Below are positions 40,919 through 51,500 of a DNA stretch of 64,000 nt, piece by piece (position 1 is the stretch's first letter; the number at the start of each line of letters is the position of its first letter). Source of the DNA: Mycosarcoma maydis (lineage: Eukaryota > Basidiomycota > Ustilaginomycetes > Ustilaginales); NCBI RefSeq assembly GCF_000328475.2, contig NC_026484.1, forward strand, positions 248,001 to 312,000, written 5' to 3'. The notes below the pieces were generated by a model. The model did no database searches. It saw only the letters and a list, made by a program, of their open reading frames with translations, and was not told the origin of the DNA. Position numbers and translations under genes: made by a program.

Positions 40919-41636
40919 GCCGAAGACGCTGCAGCGGGAATGATGATGATGAACGGGGGTGATAGTGGCGGTGCTGTTGACGACACCTATCTGATGGTGC
41001 GAGAGCGAGAGCGTATGCAATTGGACATGGTGGGGGGTTGCTGGACCGCTGTGCCTAGTGGTGCAGAGTCGTTGGTAAAGCAGATCCGCGCTGCAATCGG
41101 ATGGCCAACTGCTTCGGCCACTACTTTGCGGGAGGCAAGAAATGGTCGACGACTGATGTCGGCTATCGCAAACTTGCAATCGATGGCGTTGCGAGGACGA
41201 AAATCGGTGAAAAGCGGCAACACAGAGAGAAATACGAAAGGCCGTGCGTTCTTCGTGATTGTATGAATCACAAATATCATGACAGTCACGAGTCGTGGAG
41301 TCGTGAGTTACACTCTCATTCACGATTGGCGATTCACGATATTCACGATATTCAGTCACGAGTGATTCACGATTCGTGATTGTGTATCGTGGATCACGGA
41401 TCACGGATATTATACACACATGTTATGCTTCACGCTGCTAACAATACGTAACTACTGGGCACGGGCACATGTGGGTTTAACGCGTGACGGAACCGAGCGA
41501 CGGCACTCCTCGGAAGGGCTGAATGACGGAGCCACATGGCTTGTATTGCCGCTTTCGAATCACGAATCACTGATTCACTAATCGTGATACTGACTCGCTT
41601 GCTTCGTGCTTGGCTCGAGTCGTAATTTGACAAAAG
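40919..41636. promoter_or_regulatory. Divergent promoter region of VPS8 and GCLM with heptamer cluster
   Basis: A 718-bp region between outward-facing start codons. Heptamer units are concentrated at 41249-41410 and 41555-41590, in both orientations, including CACGATTCGTG where two units meet head to head. A TATA-like ttatac lies at about 41410. The part nearest VPS8 (40919-41245) is ordinary sequence. Confidence 0.5.
41249..41410. repeat. Mixed-orientation heptamer cluster
   Basis: At least a dozen CGTGANT-family units within 160 bp, such as AGTCACG, CGTGAGT, ATTCACG, CGTGATT and variants CACGGAT. Short tandem pairs (attcacgatattcacgatatt) and palindromic junctions occur. Units are more degenerate than in the 33214-33330 array. 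Confidence 0.8.
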
Positions 41637-43022
41637 ATGAGAATTAGGCGTGCTGTTCTCGGCTTTGCTCTGCGACACCTTGACACAGCTTGCCATACCA
41701 CCACACACAATATGACCTCAGCAACGGCAACAACGGCAACAACAGCTAGAACAGCATCTGCTTGTCCGCTAACGGACAACAAGTCCGGCTTTCGCTCGTT
41801 GTACATTCACACGCACGACGTATCAAGATCGCTGAAACCATCGGCCGATGGAGAGCTCGCGCATGCCATTCACCAAACGCTCCACTTTGCTCTTGACGGT
41901 CATCCGGATGACTTCACTCCTTGCTTGCCCAATTCGGGCATAGGTATGGGATGCGGTTCGCTAGCCACTATGCCCACTTCCGCATCTTCCGAGACCGCCT
42001 CCGTTTCCATCGCCAATGGTCACTCGTCTTCTGCGGCTTGGGCAGTCAAGAAAGGCTTCTTCCCAACAGGCGATCCAGAGCGTCCTTACATCTCGTATCA
42101 TTGGGTTCCCAGCACCGCAACGTTGGCTCTGCCAAATCCTGCCACAATCACAAACCCCATCGCCGATCCTTGCTCTCCTGACCACCGCAGCACGTACGAC
42201 ATCACTGCGAAATTCTTCTTCCTCGACCCTAGCGATCTTTCACCCAGCTTGCTCGATGACGCCCTCACACGGCTCACTTCCACCACCGGCATCATCACCG
42301 TTGAGACGCTCGTGCTTGCATTTCCATCGCTCGATCTCGACTCGAGACCGCACAAGCATTTCGAATCTGGGCTCGAATCGACGGCTTCGGACCAGCAGAA
42401 CGGAGTGGAAGCCCCAGTTTGGCTATCCTCTGTACGTGATGTCTGGTCGCACGCATCTCTAAACCCTCAGCTGCTCTCTCTCGGCGTCTCTGACATTTCG
42501 TGTACCAATCTTGAGCTGCTGCTAAATTCGCTCTCTCCACCCTTGGAGCCACCAACGATGCCCCTGTTCTCGCCAGCGATCCCACTATCAACCTCTTCTA
42601 CTGAAGTTTCGGCTAGCACCTCGGAACCGCAGCTTGCGCACTCGGACGTCGCCACATGCTCCACTTCTCAACAGAACGGCATCGGCTCGTTCTGTAACAT
42701 GGAATACTCTCTCGTCAGCAGTGCGCGCCGTCCACGTATCGTTTCAATCAACGTGAAAAAGGACCTAGGCTCTTTCGATCGCTCCTTCCACCAATACTGC
42801 AACAAGATGGGCATTCAACTCGTCGCTCATTCCGACAGGAAAGACGTGCTGCCGCAAAGAACCTTGCCGGCGCTGATGGATGAATTCAAGCATAAATTAC
42901 CCATCAAGTTGGACGCTGGAAAGCAATTGAGGCCCAAGTGGGCGTTGAAGTACACTACACTCATCAGGGATAGAGGCGTTTTGGCTGATAAGGGATACAT
43001 TGTCTTTGTATCGAGCGACTAA
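41637..43022 (+). CDS. GCLM: Glutamate-cysteine ligase regulatory (modifier) subunit, GCLM-like
   Basis: Regulatory partner of the first enzyme of glutathione synthesis in the cytosol; the family is related in fold to aldo-keto reductases but is not catalytic. It is a single exon of 461 residues. The diagnostic part is the C-terminal block (about 375-459): NKMGIQLVAHSDRKDVLP, then RPKWALKYTTLIRDRGVL and ADKGYIVFVSSD. This parallels the IQLLTHNDPKELL and LLRYSVIVKSRGII blocks of human GCLM. The middle contains Ser/Thr/Pro-rich stretches that are not conserved. Two in-frame starts are possible, 41637 and 41712 (MTSATATTATT); the second removes a 25-residue Arg/His-rich extension. I list the longer form. 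The match is from pattern memory over the C-terminal block, so the family call is good but not certain. Confidence 0.8.
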   Translation: MRIRRAVLGFALRHLDTACHTTTHNMTSATATTATTARTASACPLTDNKSGFRSLYIHTHDVSRSLKPSADGELAHAIHQTLHFALDGHPDDFTPCLPNSGIGMGCGSLATMPTSASSETASVSIANGHSSSAAWAVKKGFFPTGDPERPYISYHWVPSTATLALPNPATITNPIADPCSPDHRSTYDITAKFFFLDPSDLSPSLLDDALTRLTSTTGIITVETLVLAFPSLDLDSRPHKHFESGLESTASDQQNGVEAPVWLSSVRDVWSHASLNPQLLSLGVSDISCTNLELLLNSLSPPLEPPTMPLFSPAIPLSTSSTEVSASTSEPQLAHSDVATCSTSQQNGIGSFCNMEYSLVSSARRPRIVSINVKKDLGSFDRSFHQYCNKMGIQLVAHSDRKDVLPQRTLPALMDEFKHKLPIKLDAGKQLRPKWALKYTTLIRDRGVLADKGYIVFVSSD

Positions 43023-43144
43023 CTTGGCGCTGGCATAACGTTTATTCTGTACGCACGCACACACCGCAACCGGTGGCACTCTCACATATAGACCAACGTT
43101 TCACGTTTACAATCACGCATGTTGCTTGGGATTGCGTTCGGTCT

Positions 43145-46100
43145 CTAAAGGTCGTCTGTGCGAGCGCGTTTGACTGGACTTTCAGGACCACTCGGTGCTT
43201 GCTCTGCCACATCGACAGTCCGCGCAGCCTCGTCATTGTGAACTGCACACCCTTCATCCACGTTGGCCTTGGTGTGGTTGACCCCATTCAGCGCCTCGTG
43301 AACGTGCTTCTCCTGATCCACGTCCATGGCGCGGTTCTGGTGCTCAATCGCTCTGCAGATCGGGTCGATGAGGTGCACATAATCCTCGCGTACATACGTC
43401 ACCAAGTACGGCGTAGCACCTGATCGATCGCGCAACACCTGGTCTAATGATGTCTCGCTCACCGTCGAGTCATTGTACTTGAACCACTTGCCGTTTTCGC
43501 CACCACCGCGCAGATTCAAAAAGTAGTGTCCATGACTCGCTTCGCCGCGATGCATGAAGGCTGCCACCAGCCGGTAGGCAAACCGTCGTTCGTCCGCCCA
43601 GATCGACGCCATCTCGGACTTGAGCGTATCAATCTCTTCTTGCGCTTGCTTGACTTGCTCACGTACGAGCTTCGACTCGTCTCGGAGCAGTGTAGCAAGT
43701 CCTGCATCAATGACACTTGAAAGAGACTGAGGATACGCGCTGTCGACAGTGCCAGGAGCGGTGCTATCCGCAGTTGCTGAGTGAGTAGCATTGCTTTCTG
43801 TGCTGGCACTCGTATCCTCAGCAGACTGCTTCGCCAAACACCTGCGAGACGAAGAATCCTGCTCGATCGCCTCAGGCTGAGCGCTTTGCTTCTCGATCTC
43901 GTCCAGCTGCGCGGCCACATCGGCCAAAGGAGGCAACCTTGCCAGCTCCTCCACCGCGTTCGCCGCTTGGCTGAGTGTCTGCGTTAAGTGAACATTGGAA
44001 CCGTCCTTGCACGCCGCTAGCTTCGCTCTCAACTCTTCGATCCGTTTGCGTTTGGCTTGGTAATCCAGCCTCTTGGCGATACGCACTGCATTCTCCGGAT
44101 CATCCGCGGACACGTCCATGTATCGGTCGACGTACAGCGTCTCGGGCATGTCGAGGTGCGCCTGCGATTTGAACGTCCGCATCGTAACGCGGTCGTACTG
44201 CACACGTTGCAGCTGGATCTGCAACAGTGGTGGAGCCGACAATAGCGTCACGGACCGACGCTGCACAGCGCCGGACGTGGAAACAAAAGTGTCCGAGTCG
44301 AAAAACCCATCAAAGCCATCGTAAATGTCGCGCCCTTCCTCGAGAACGTCGATGGGCAAGATTTTAAACACCTCATGCTTAATGTGAGTGCTGGGCTGTT
44401 TTTGCGGCTGAGCTGGTCGGGACAACGAACCGTCAGCGTTGTTGCCAATGGTCGGTTTGGTATCTGCTTCAATGCGTTGGCATGTTTTGCCGAGGAAGAG
44501 GCTTGTGAGCAGATCTTCTTGGTCACTCCCGTTGACCGTGTCGGACACCGCCTTGGATTCTTCACTCCCATCCACAACTATAGTCTGCTCGGTGGAAGTT
44601 CTTGGGGCGAATGCAGCCTCGCTCGCAGCCAAAGCAACTTCAAGCTGAAACATGCAGTTGTCCAAGCATTCGGAAACGTCCTGTTGCGCACCCAGCTGCA
44701 TGAGCGAGTTACGTCGCGCAGGCGGTGGCAGGGCGGCTGATGTCGAATCAGCACTCGTTGACTGCCGAGCGGGTCTAGGCGGTAAGGGCGGAGCCGATGT
44801 AGATGTGTTCGATGCATGTGCTTGCAAAGGATCCATTTGCCTTGCAGACAGCTCGTCCGCCGTAAGCTCCATCGACTCGCCATCAACAGCTGCGGAAACT
44901 GTGTTGATGCCTGCGTCTAAGCTTGCATTTCCGATCGTGACTGGCTCCGACGAAAGGACAGATGGGTCTGAACTATAAGCGACGACGTCTCCTTGATGTT
45001 GCAGCAGTGCGCCCGTCTCTGGGACAGGGTCAAGCTCCTTCTCAAAATCCTCTGCGCGCGACGAGACCAGCGCCAGATATGCCAGATCCCTCTCGGGACG
45101 AACGGAAAGCGCATTAGCGTGAATGAGGTGATGAAAGAGCCCGCCGAGCTGAGCCACAAATCTTCTGCTGCGTTGCAGTTCGCGAGCCGTGATGCGCTGA
45201 CCGCCTACCCTCCGCTCGGTGTCGCACGAGAGCTGAGCTGTCGCCGTGGATTCGGCGAGGGAAGCTGCAGCTTGCAAAACACGATCGCGTACTTCAGTGA
45301 TGGAGAAAAAGTACTGCAGCACCGAGTTGAGATAGCACGTGTTACCGATGTTGTCGATACCGGCGGGAAGATCGTTCGAAGGCATTTGCTGCCAGGTTTC
45401 GGCGACCGACGCATCCTTCTGACCCGTGCGCAAAAAGTGACGCAGATAGTCGCTGTTGCGATGCTCGGCAATGGCGCGAAGAGCATGACGCAAAGCGTCT
45501 TGACGGGCGGGAGCGTCAGCTACGTAAAGGTCAAAGATGGCCAAGACGGTCGAGTCGTCCATGTCGGGATTGGTGTCGAGCATGCTGCACGCCTGATCAA
45601 TGTCCATATCGATGTCTTCGTCGAGCGCCTTGATTAGCCTTTCGGGCTTGCCGAGGTCCACGGCGATGATACGGAGCGCGTCCTTGAGGGCAGCATGCTC
45701 CGATGCATCGCTGTTGATCAGCACCTCGCGTACTCGCGCTTTGTAATTGTCTACGATGAGACTGTGAGGAATGCTCAGGCGCTCCACGTCTGGACCGAGA
45801 TGGGCAGTCGACAGATGAAGTCGCTCATATGCTTGGTCGATGTCACGGGGAGTGTAGCGCCCTTGGCTTCGTTCGTATGCGATCAACTCCTCGAGCACGC
45901 GCGACGTGCGGCGCTGAGACGTGTAGACTTGATTCAGCGCGGCAAAGAGGTTGAGGGCTGTGTGACCGTGGCCAGCCTTCATGTTGACCAGGTAGGCGAA
46001 TTTGACGAGCTGGTCGCGAGCGGTGCTAGACGCGCCCAGAGTGAAGAAAGCCTCGAGCGTGGCGGGAGAGAGGGTTGTTTTGTAGGTGGGATCGAGGTGA

Positions 46101-47506
46101 TCCTGACGCGATCCGATCAAGTCGAGGAGTGACTCGGCAGCGGGATGAATTTGGACGCGTGTGGCGACGGCGAACTTGTCGGGTGAGGTAAGGACGGGAG
46201 AATTGGGCCTTGTTTTGCGTAGCTGTTCAACATGGAAAGTGTGCCATATGCTGAGTTCAATCCAAGCACGGATGTTGCGTTGGAGGTGAAAGTTTGCGTC
46301 GAATAGGTCGGTCGAGGTCGAAGGTGGCACGATGGCGTTGCGGCCGTCGGCCATGGTGCTCTCCTTCCAGCCAAGGCTGAGAAAGAACTGTCGCGAGTGC
46401 CGATCCCATCCGAGCTTTTGAGTGAGCGAAGCGCTGGTGGTTGGTACGCCGCGCCGTTCGCCATGAACGTAGTTGCCAACCACCCTGAGTAGGATGCGAA
46501 GCGCACGGAGGAAGGACTCTAGCCCTGTGAGACCGACGGCTGGATCATTTTCGCGACTCTCTTTGAAGCGGATGAGCAAATGACGGTCGACAACAGTGAC
46601 GATGCTGTCTGGTGGACTGGAGAAAATATGCTTTCCAGTAAAAGGGCAGAAGTGGGTGTTGAACTCTTCTAGGAAGGGAAGAGGCGCATCTGGAGTGGCT
46701 GGATCCCAGTGTTGGAGAAGTTGCACAGCTCTGCACTGGTCGTGGGCTGGAATGATGGTGGGCTGGGTCTCGTACATGGGGACAGAGCCTGGCACCAGAT
46801 CGCAGGCTTCGTACAGGTCGGTCGCATCGTACTGAGAGCTCGGAGCGGGTGGTAGGCGGTACATGCAGGAACGATCCAAGATGAGTCTCCACTCGAGCGT
46901 CTCGGCGACAAAGAGAGCATCGGGGTGTGGCTTGCAAGATTCGCATTGTGCGAGGGTGGGTATGAGAGCGCAATCGGTAAGTGGAGATATGGATGCAGGT
47001 ACGAGGGAATCCGCTTTCGAGATTGTGGCCGAGGGTGCCTCTGGGATGGGATCACGCTCGAGGCTGACTCTGCTCTGGCTGAGCTGCGGATTAAAGAGCA
47101 GGCCGGAATCGTGGAGTGCGGTGGGTAGCAGCAGGTGGGCAATATGAGGAGTTGCAACCGAACTTGCGTCGGGCAAGGCAGCATCTGTCAGTGGCATCGA
47201 GGCATCGTCATACGACGGAGGTGGAGAAGCAGGAAGATTGTGCGAGATGGACGGTGTGGTCTGTGGCTCGTACTCTGTGCGTGGACGGACTATTGGATGA
47301 GGCGGGAGCTCGAGGCAGACTGATGACTGAGAGCCAAACACCTTCTTGTGGTCGTCCTCATCGATGGTGATGTCGATGGTTTCGCCGTCATCGGCAGCAG
47401 GCGAAGCTACACCGACACCATTGCGGATATGGTTCGTGGCATCGTTGGGTCGTGTGACATTGTCTACTATGCTGTTCAGATCGGACTCGCTTCGCTGCGC
47501 ACCCAT
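43145..47506 (-). CDS. UBP2: Ubiquitin carboxyl-terminal hydrolase, UBP2-like
   Basis: Cysteine protease that removes ubiquitin, related to yeast Ubp2, which opposes the ligase Rsp5 and prefers K63-linked chains. It is a single exon of 1453 residues, starting at the ATG at 47506 (MGAQRSESDLNSIVDNV). The catalytic Cys box is PAGIDNIGNTCYLNSVLQYF with C724. The His box is HRGEASHGHYFLNLRGGG with H1327 in GHY. A long non-catalytic N-terminal half (1-715) and large inserts inside the catalytic domain match the Ubp2 layout. One insert is Pro/Ala-rich (PPLPPRPARQS) and another is a Glu/Lys coiled-coil-like helix just before the His box. The end is basic (PVKRARTDDL). The UBP class is certain; assignment to Ubp2 follows the Cys-box wording and size. 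Confidence 0.9.
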   Translation of the reverse strand: MGAQRSESDLNSIVDNVTRPNDATNHIRNGVGVASPAADDGETIDITIDEDDHKKVFGSQSSVCLELPPHPIVRPRTEYEPQTTPSISHNLPASPPPSYDDASMPLTDAALPDASSVATPHIAHLLLPTALHDSGLLFNPQLSQSRVSLERDPIPEAPSATISKADSLVPASISPLTDCALIPTLAQCESCKPHPDALFVAETLEWRLILDRSCMYRLPPAPSSQYDATDLYEACDLVPGSVPMYETQPTIIPAHDQCRAVQLLQHWDPATPDAPLPFLEEFNTHFCPFTGKHIFSSPPDSIVTVVDRHLLIRFKESRENDPAVGLTGLESFLRALRILLRVVGNYVHGERRGVPTTSASLTQKLGWDRHSRQFFLSLGWKESTMADGRNAIVPPSTSTDLFDANFHLQRNIRAWIELSIWHTFHVEQLRKTRPNSPVLTSPDKFAVATRVQIHPAAESLLDLIGSRQDHLDPTYKTTLSPATLEAFFTLGASSTARDQLVKFAYLVNMKAGHGHTALNLFAALNQVYTSQRRTSRVLEELIAYERSQGRYTPRDIDQAYERLHLSTAHLGPDVERLSIPHSLIVDNYKARVREVLINSDASEHAALKDALRIIAVDLGKPERLIKALDEDIDMDIDQACSMLDTNPDMDDSTVLAIFDLYVADAPARQDALRHALRAIAEHRNSDYLRHFLRTGQKDASVAETWQQMPSNDLPAGIDNIGNTCYLNSVLQYFFSITEVRDRVLQAAASLAESTATAQLSCDTERRVGGQRITARELQRSRRFVAQLGGLFHHLIHANALSVRPERDLAYLALVSSRAEDFEKELDPVPETGALLQHQGDVVAYSSDPSVLSSEPVTIGNASLDAGINTVSAAVDGESMELTADELSARQMDPLQAHASNTSTSAPPLPPRPARQSTSADSTSAALPPPARRNSLMQLGAQQDVSECLDNCMFQLEVALAASEAAFAPRTSTEQTIVVDGSEESKAVSDTVNGSDQEDLLTSLFLGKTCQRIEADTKPTIGNNADGSLSRPAQPQKQPSTHIKHEVFKILPIDVLEEGRDIYDGFDGFFDSDTFVSTSGAVQRRSVTLLSAPPLLQIQLQRVQYDRVTMRTFKSQAHLDMPETLYVDRYMDVSADDPENAVRIAKRLDYQAKRKRIEELRAKLAACKDGSNVHLTQTLSQAANAVEELARLPPLADVAAQLDEIEKQSAQPEAIEQDSSSRRCLAKQSAEDTSASTESNATHSATADSTAPGTVDSAYPQSLSSVIDAGLATLLRDESKLVREQVKQAQEEIDTLKSEMASIWADERRFAYRLVAAFMHRGEASHGHYFLNLRGGGENGKWFKYNDSTVSETSLDQVLRDRSGATPYLVTYVREDYVHLIDPICRAIEHQNRAMDVDQEKHVHEALNGVNHTKANVDEGCAVHNDEAARTVDVAEQAPSGPESPVKRARTDDL

Positions 47507-47827
47507 GGTGGCCAAACGACAGCTCAAGGTCGATAGGTGATTGTGAGGTGATATGGTAGCTTTGGATAGAAAAGCATCGACTTGCTTTCGAGGTCAGCGT
47601 TGCTGTACTTTCGGGTGGAGGCGACTTGACACACGCCGATCGTCTCGAGCCGAAAAGAAGACTGCGCTCGGTAAGACGAGAGATGAGCTGGCAGCGCCGT
47701 TGCGGCCAATTCGATCGAGGCTTGATGCCGTTGCCAAGTTGGAAGTGGGAAGTGGGAAGTGAGAACGAAGCTAGTCAATCACAAATGACGAACCAATCAA
47801 GAATCCGCAGTAGAAAGCAGCCACCAA

Positions 47828-47854
47828 GCCAGCCAGCCAGCCAGCCAGCCAGCC
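47828..47854. repeat. CCAG tetranucleotide microsatellite
   Basis: Six to seven CCAG units, immediately followed by a CGTGATT heptamer array. Confidence 0.9.
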
Positions 47855-47879
47855 ATTCGTGATTCGTGATTCGTGATTC
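47855..47879. repeat. CGTGATT heptamer tandem array
   Basis: Three tandem CGTGATT units plus a leading partial unit. Same family as the other intergenic arrays. Confidence 0.88.
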
Positions 47880-47979
47880 TGGATATTCTGGATTTTTGAA
47901 ATTCTTATTGCTTTTATGGTGCTTGTTGGCTTGATGAATCCGTGGTTCGACTCACAAATCGAGCACGAAAGCTTGTGTG

Positions 47980-48014
47980 CTCCACGCTCCACGCTCCGTG
48001 CTCCGTGCTCCACG
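47980..48014. repeat. CTCCACG/CTCCGTG heptamer array
   Basis: Five tandem 7-bp units in the order CTCCACG, CTCCACG, CTCCGTG, CTCCGTG, CTCCACG. The unit shares CACG/CGTG and the 7-bp period with the CGTGANT family but has a different remainder. Confidence 0.9.
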
Positions 48015-48586
48015 ACTCGACACTCTGACGCCTGACAAACAGGTGGAGGCCAGTGCGTTTTCCCAAATCGCGTATCGCGTCTTCTCCAACCCCGATCGGG
48101 TCGCTTGGGGTGGTTTAGTCGAGCTCTACCTCTTGACCTGACAGCCCCGTTGAAAGGTGGCACAAGACCAAGCAATGACAGAGTTGCTTTCAGTTCTGAT
48201 CATCCTGCTGGTCCTAGGCTGCAGGCTTTAGGATGGGTAACGCCAACGGGATGAGCTGAGTCGCTGGCGGCAAGATCGCAAAAGATCGATCGGGGACAGA
48301 TCGATCAGCAAGTGGGTCGAAAATGCACAGACACGCGTGACAGGCACAAGGCACGAGGCACTTGGAATCCATCGATGGGCGTACAGACGTGTTCTCGTCT
48401 TCTGTCTTGTCCATCTATCAACATACCTTCCCTGTCCCTTACGCTGAACAGCCGAGCAGCTTCGAGAATCGACTCTACGGCTGTAGCTGCAACCGTCGGC
48501 TTGCTTCCTATCCTGGATCATTTTCGCAATCTCCTTTTGAACCAGAAGCATAGCTTCTAGCTCCTGAATTCATCGATCCTGCAGCC

Positions 48587-51500
48587 ATGCAATCTGCACT
48601 GCGAGCTGGTGCAGAGATCGAGTCGCAAGCGCAATATGCTGAAGCACTCGAGCTCGATGAGTCACGACTCCAATCCGCAACAACGTCCGATCAAGGCGAA
48701 ATTTTTGTCATCGAATGGCTTTCCAAAGCAGAACAGGCGCTCACCAAGGCCGACGTCGACACCATCCGATCGTATCAAAACAGCTTCGAATCGGCAATAC
48801 TCAAGCTTGCTTGTCCTAGCGTCTCTTTTGGAAAGACTGATGACATGGCCATCGTCATAACTTCCAATGCGGCCATTCCACGACCTGGCAGGCCTACTCG
48901 ACGACTGCTCGCCCGCTGCATTCTCGTGCTCTTCCGTCGCATCGACTCTCGCTCCCTCTTTGACATCTTGCAGAACCTCATCCGAGTCGCAGCAGAAGAT
49001 GCAAAAGGCAAGACACCAGAACGAGAGGTGCGCGTTGCCGCCCTCTACATCCTCGGCGAGGTGTTTGGCTCACTGGGCCAGCAGATTATGTCGCTCTTCA
49101 ACGAGATTATCAATCTCACACAGAGAGTATTCAAGCAGACAAGTCATCCTGTCATCCTTCGCTATCATGCCCTCATCACACTTCAAAAGACGCTCAACGT
49201 CGCCGGCAAAAGCTTGGGAGATCAGGTCGGCAAAGACCTCATCAAGGCTCTCCGTCAAGGCCTCTCGGATCGCGCAGGCGCCGTTGTACGCGGTTCTGCC
49301 GATTGTATCCTAGCCATCGTGCTCCATGCGCAGCTCATCACCACACGAACCGAAGTCGAAACTCTCGTCTCTCCCGCTCTCAAGGCCATCGAATCGGCCG
49401 ATTTCGTCACCAAACGTGCCCTCAGCCGTATGCTGGCTGGCCTCCTCGCATCCACCCAAATCGAACAGGCACCGCCTGCATCTGTCCCCGCCAAAAAGTC
49501 GTCCAAGAAGAAAAAGGAAGGCACTGCTGACGACGACTCAGACGATGAAGACCCAATCCCCTCCGCGGCAGCCGCAGCAGCAAGCGCTCCTCGAGCCATG
49601 TTGACGCCCATAGGCATGCTCGATCAACTCTCGTTGCCCTTCCTACGTGGCTCTACAGGTAGTAAAGGACGATCAGCACTCCTCGACGTTTACGCCACGC
49701 TCTTCGAAACGCTAGGCTCCTCCTGGATTAATGCCAACTACGCCGTCATCCTCAAGCATCTCATCGATGATCTTCCCAACCACTACCGCGGTTCGTCCCT
49801 CACGCGCGCAGACGTGCTCAATGTTCGCACGGGCGTCTCGTTGATCCTGCGCAAACTCATTGGTGAGCGCATGCTTGGCGAGCAAGCACAGGTACTCGCT
49901 ATCCAGGAAATCTGCCGCGACTATCTCAGAAAGTGGCCTGCCCTCATGCCCGAGCAGCAGCCGCCTTCCAAGACCACTCTCTCACTTGCCCTCGCCGAGA
50001 TCTCGGGTCTACTGGTCCAACTCGGAAGCGTGCCTCCACAGGTGCTTGACGCTGCCTACGACCCACTCATCCGCTGCCTGGCCCATCCGAGCCATTCGGT
50101 GCAGGTTCAAGCCGCTTGGTGTCTCAAGACTCTGTGCCAAGTATCTCCGGTCCATCTCTCGCCTACACTCGCCGCTGTACTGGAACTGCTCAACCGCGAT
50201 CTCACCACGCTCGCCAATCGCGGCGGCTCGGTTGGCATCTCACAACTCTCGAAACGCGCCAATGGACATGCACAAGGTCTCGCCGCCCTCATCAGCGTAA
50301 TCCCACAACGGCCTCTATACACATCTTTCGCCATCAGCTCCAAGGTGCTTTCGCTGGCTATCCAGCTGCTCAAGAACAGCGGTAACCACGATCTCAATGT
50401 CTCGTCCATCGAAATTTCGGTCGCATGGACCTTGGTCGGTTCTCTCATGTCGCTCGGTCCCAACTTTGTTCGCCTCCACCTACCTCAACTGCTCATCCTC
50501 TGGCGCAATTCGCTGCCTAAACCCACTTCCAAGGACACAGCGCCGGGTCCCTCTTCACGCTCAGATGCCGAATGGAGCTTCCTCCTGCTTGTGCGTGAAC
50601 GTACACTCTCGTCCATTCTTGCCTTCATGCTCCACAACGGTTCCAGCCTCATTACCCTAGACACGGCGCGCAGACTGGTGGCGCTGTTGAGCAACACGCT
50701 TGCCTTTGCCGATGGATTTGCTGCTCAGAATCCGCATCTTTTGCAAGAGTACACACCAGCAGCTGAAAGCGACACCCTCTCGCTGCTCGATCGAGAATTT
50801 CTCCTACGCCGCCGCCTCTTCCAATGTCTGACAGTCCTTGCTCACAACCCGGCCATGGAACCCATGCAAGCTGGCCTCATCAAGACTACTATCCAGGCGT
50901 TCGCGGATCCGGACCGCTACATCGGCAGTTCCGCTCAAGCCGCCATCGCCGCGAGCGCAGGCAACTTTACCAGCGTGTGGGAGATGGCCGATGGATACGC
51001 CTTTGGCGTCACCAGCCTGCAACGCGATGCCCAGACCTTTGTTTCGGACCCTGTTGATGCTCTTCGCGCATGCAGCCTCATTGCTCAACCCGATCTGCTC
51101 AACCGCGACCTCGTTGAGACGCAGCTGGATGCACTTCAGCGTCGCCCCGTGCTGGGCGCCGCTGAGCATGATCCGCTTTTCCTTTACTCGACGCCACGCA
51201 GTTCGACCTCGCAGCAACCAGGCGTTTCTAGCAACCCTGTCGAACCTCGCGAGTCGGCTGCCTTGTCCCCACCTGCTCCGACCGGCGTTGTCGACGCAGC
51301 CATCCAGCTCTTCACCTCGCTCCTCCCTTACCAGGAGCGAGACATTCAGGTGGCTGCGATCGAAGCCATGCTCGCCCACACCAAGAGCACCAAGCTCGAC
51401 AAGAATCCAGGTCGCAAACAGGCCGTCCAGATCAATGTCGTCGTCGCCATCCTTGGCGCTCTCAGGGTCGCAGTGCAGGGCGGAACAGGTGCAAATGGCA

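Larger units (their letters stand above)
47507..48586. promoter_or_regulatory. Divergent promoter region of UBP2 and LAA1
   Basis: A 1.08-kb region between outward-facing start codons. It contains a CCAG tetranucleotide run, a CGTGATT heptamer array directly abutting it, and 100 bp further a second, different heptamer array (CTCCACG). No coding potential was recognised. Confidence 0.5.

Noticed and set aside
40526..41266. 246-codon plus-strand open frame opposite the VPS8 N-terminus
   Set aside because: Opposes a Ser/Asp-rich coding region and reads into a promoter; composition is low-complexity valine-rich.
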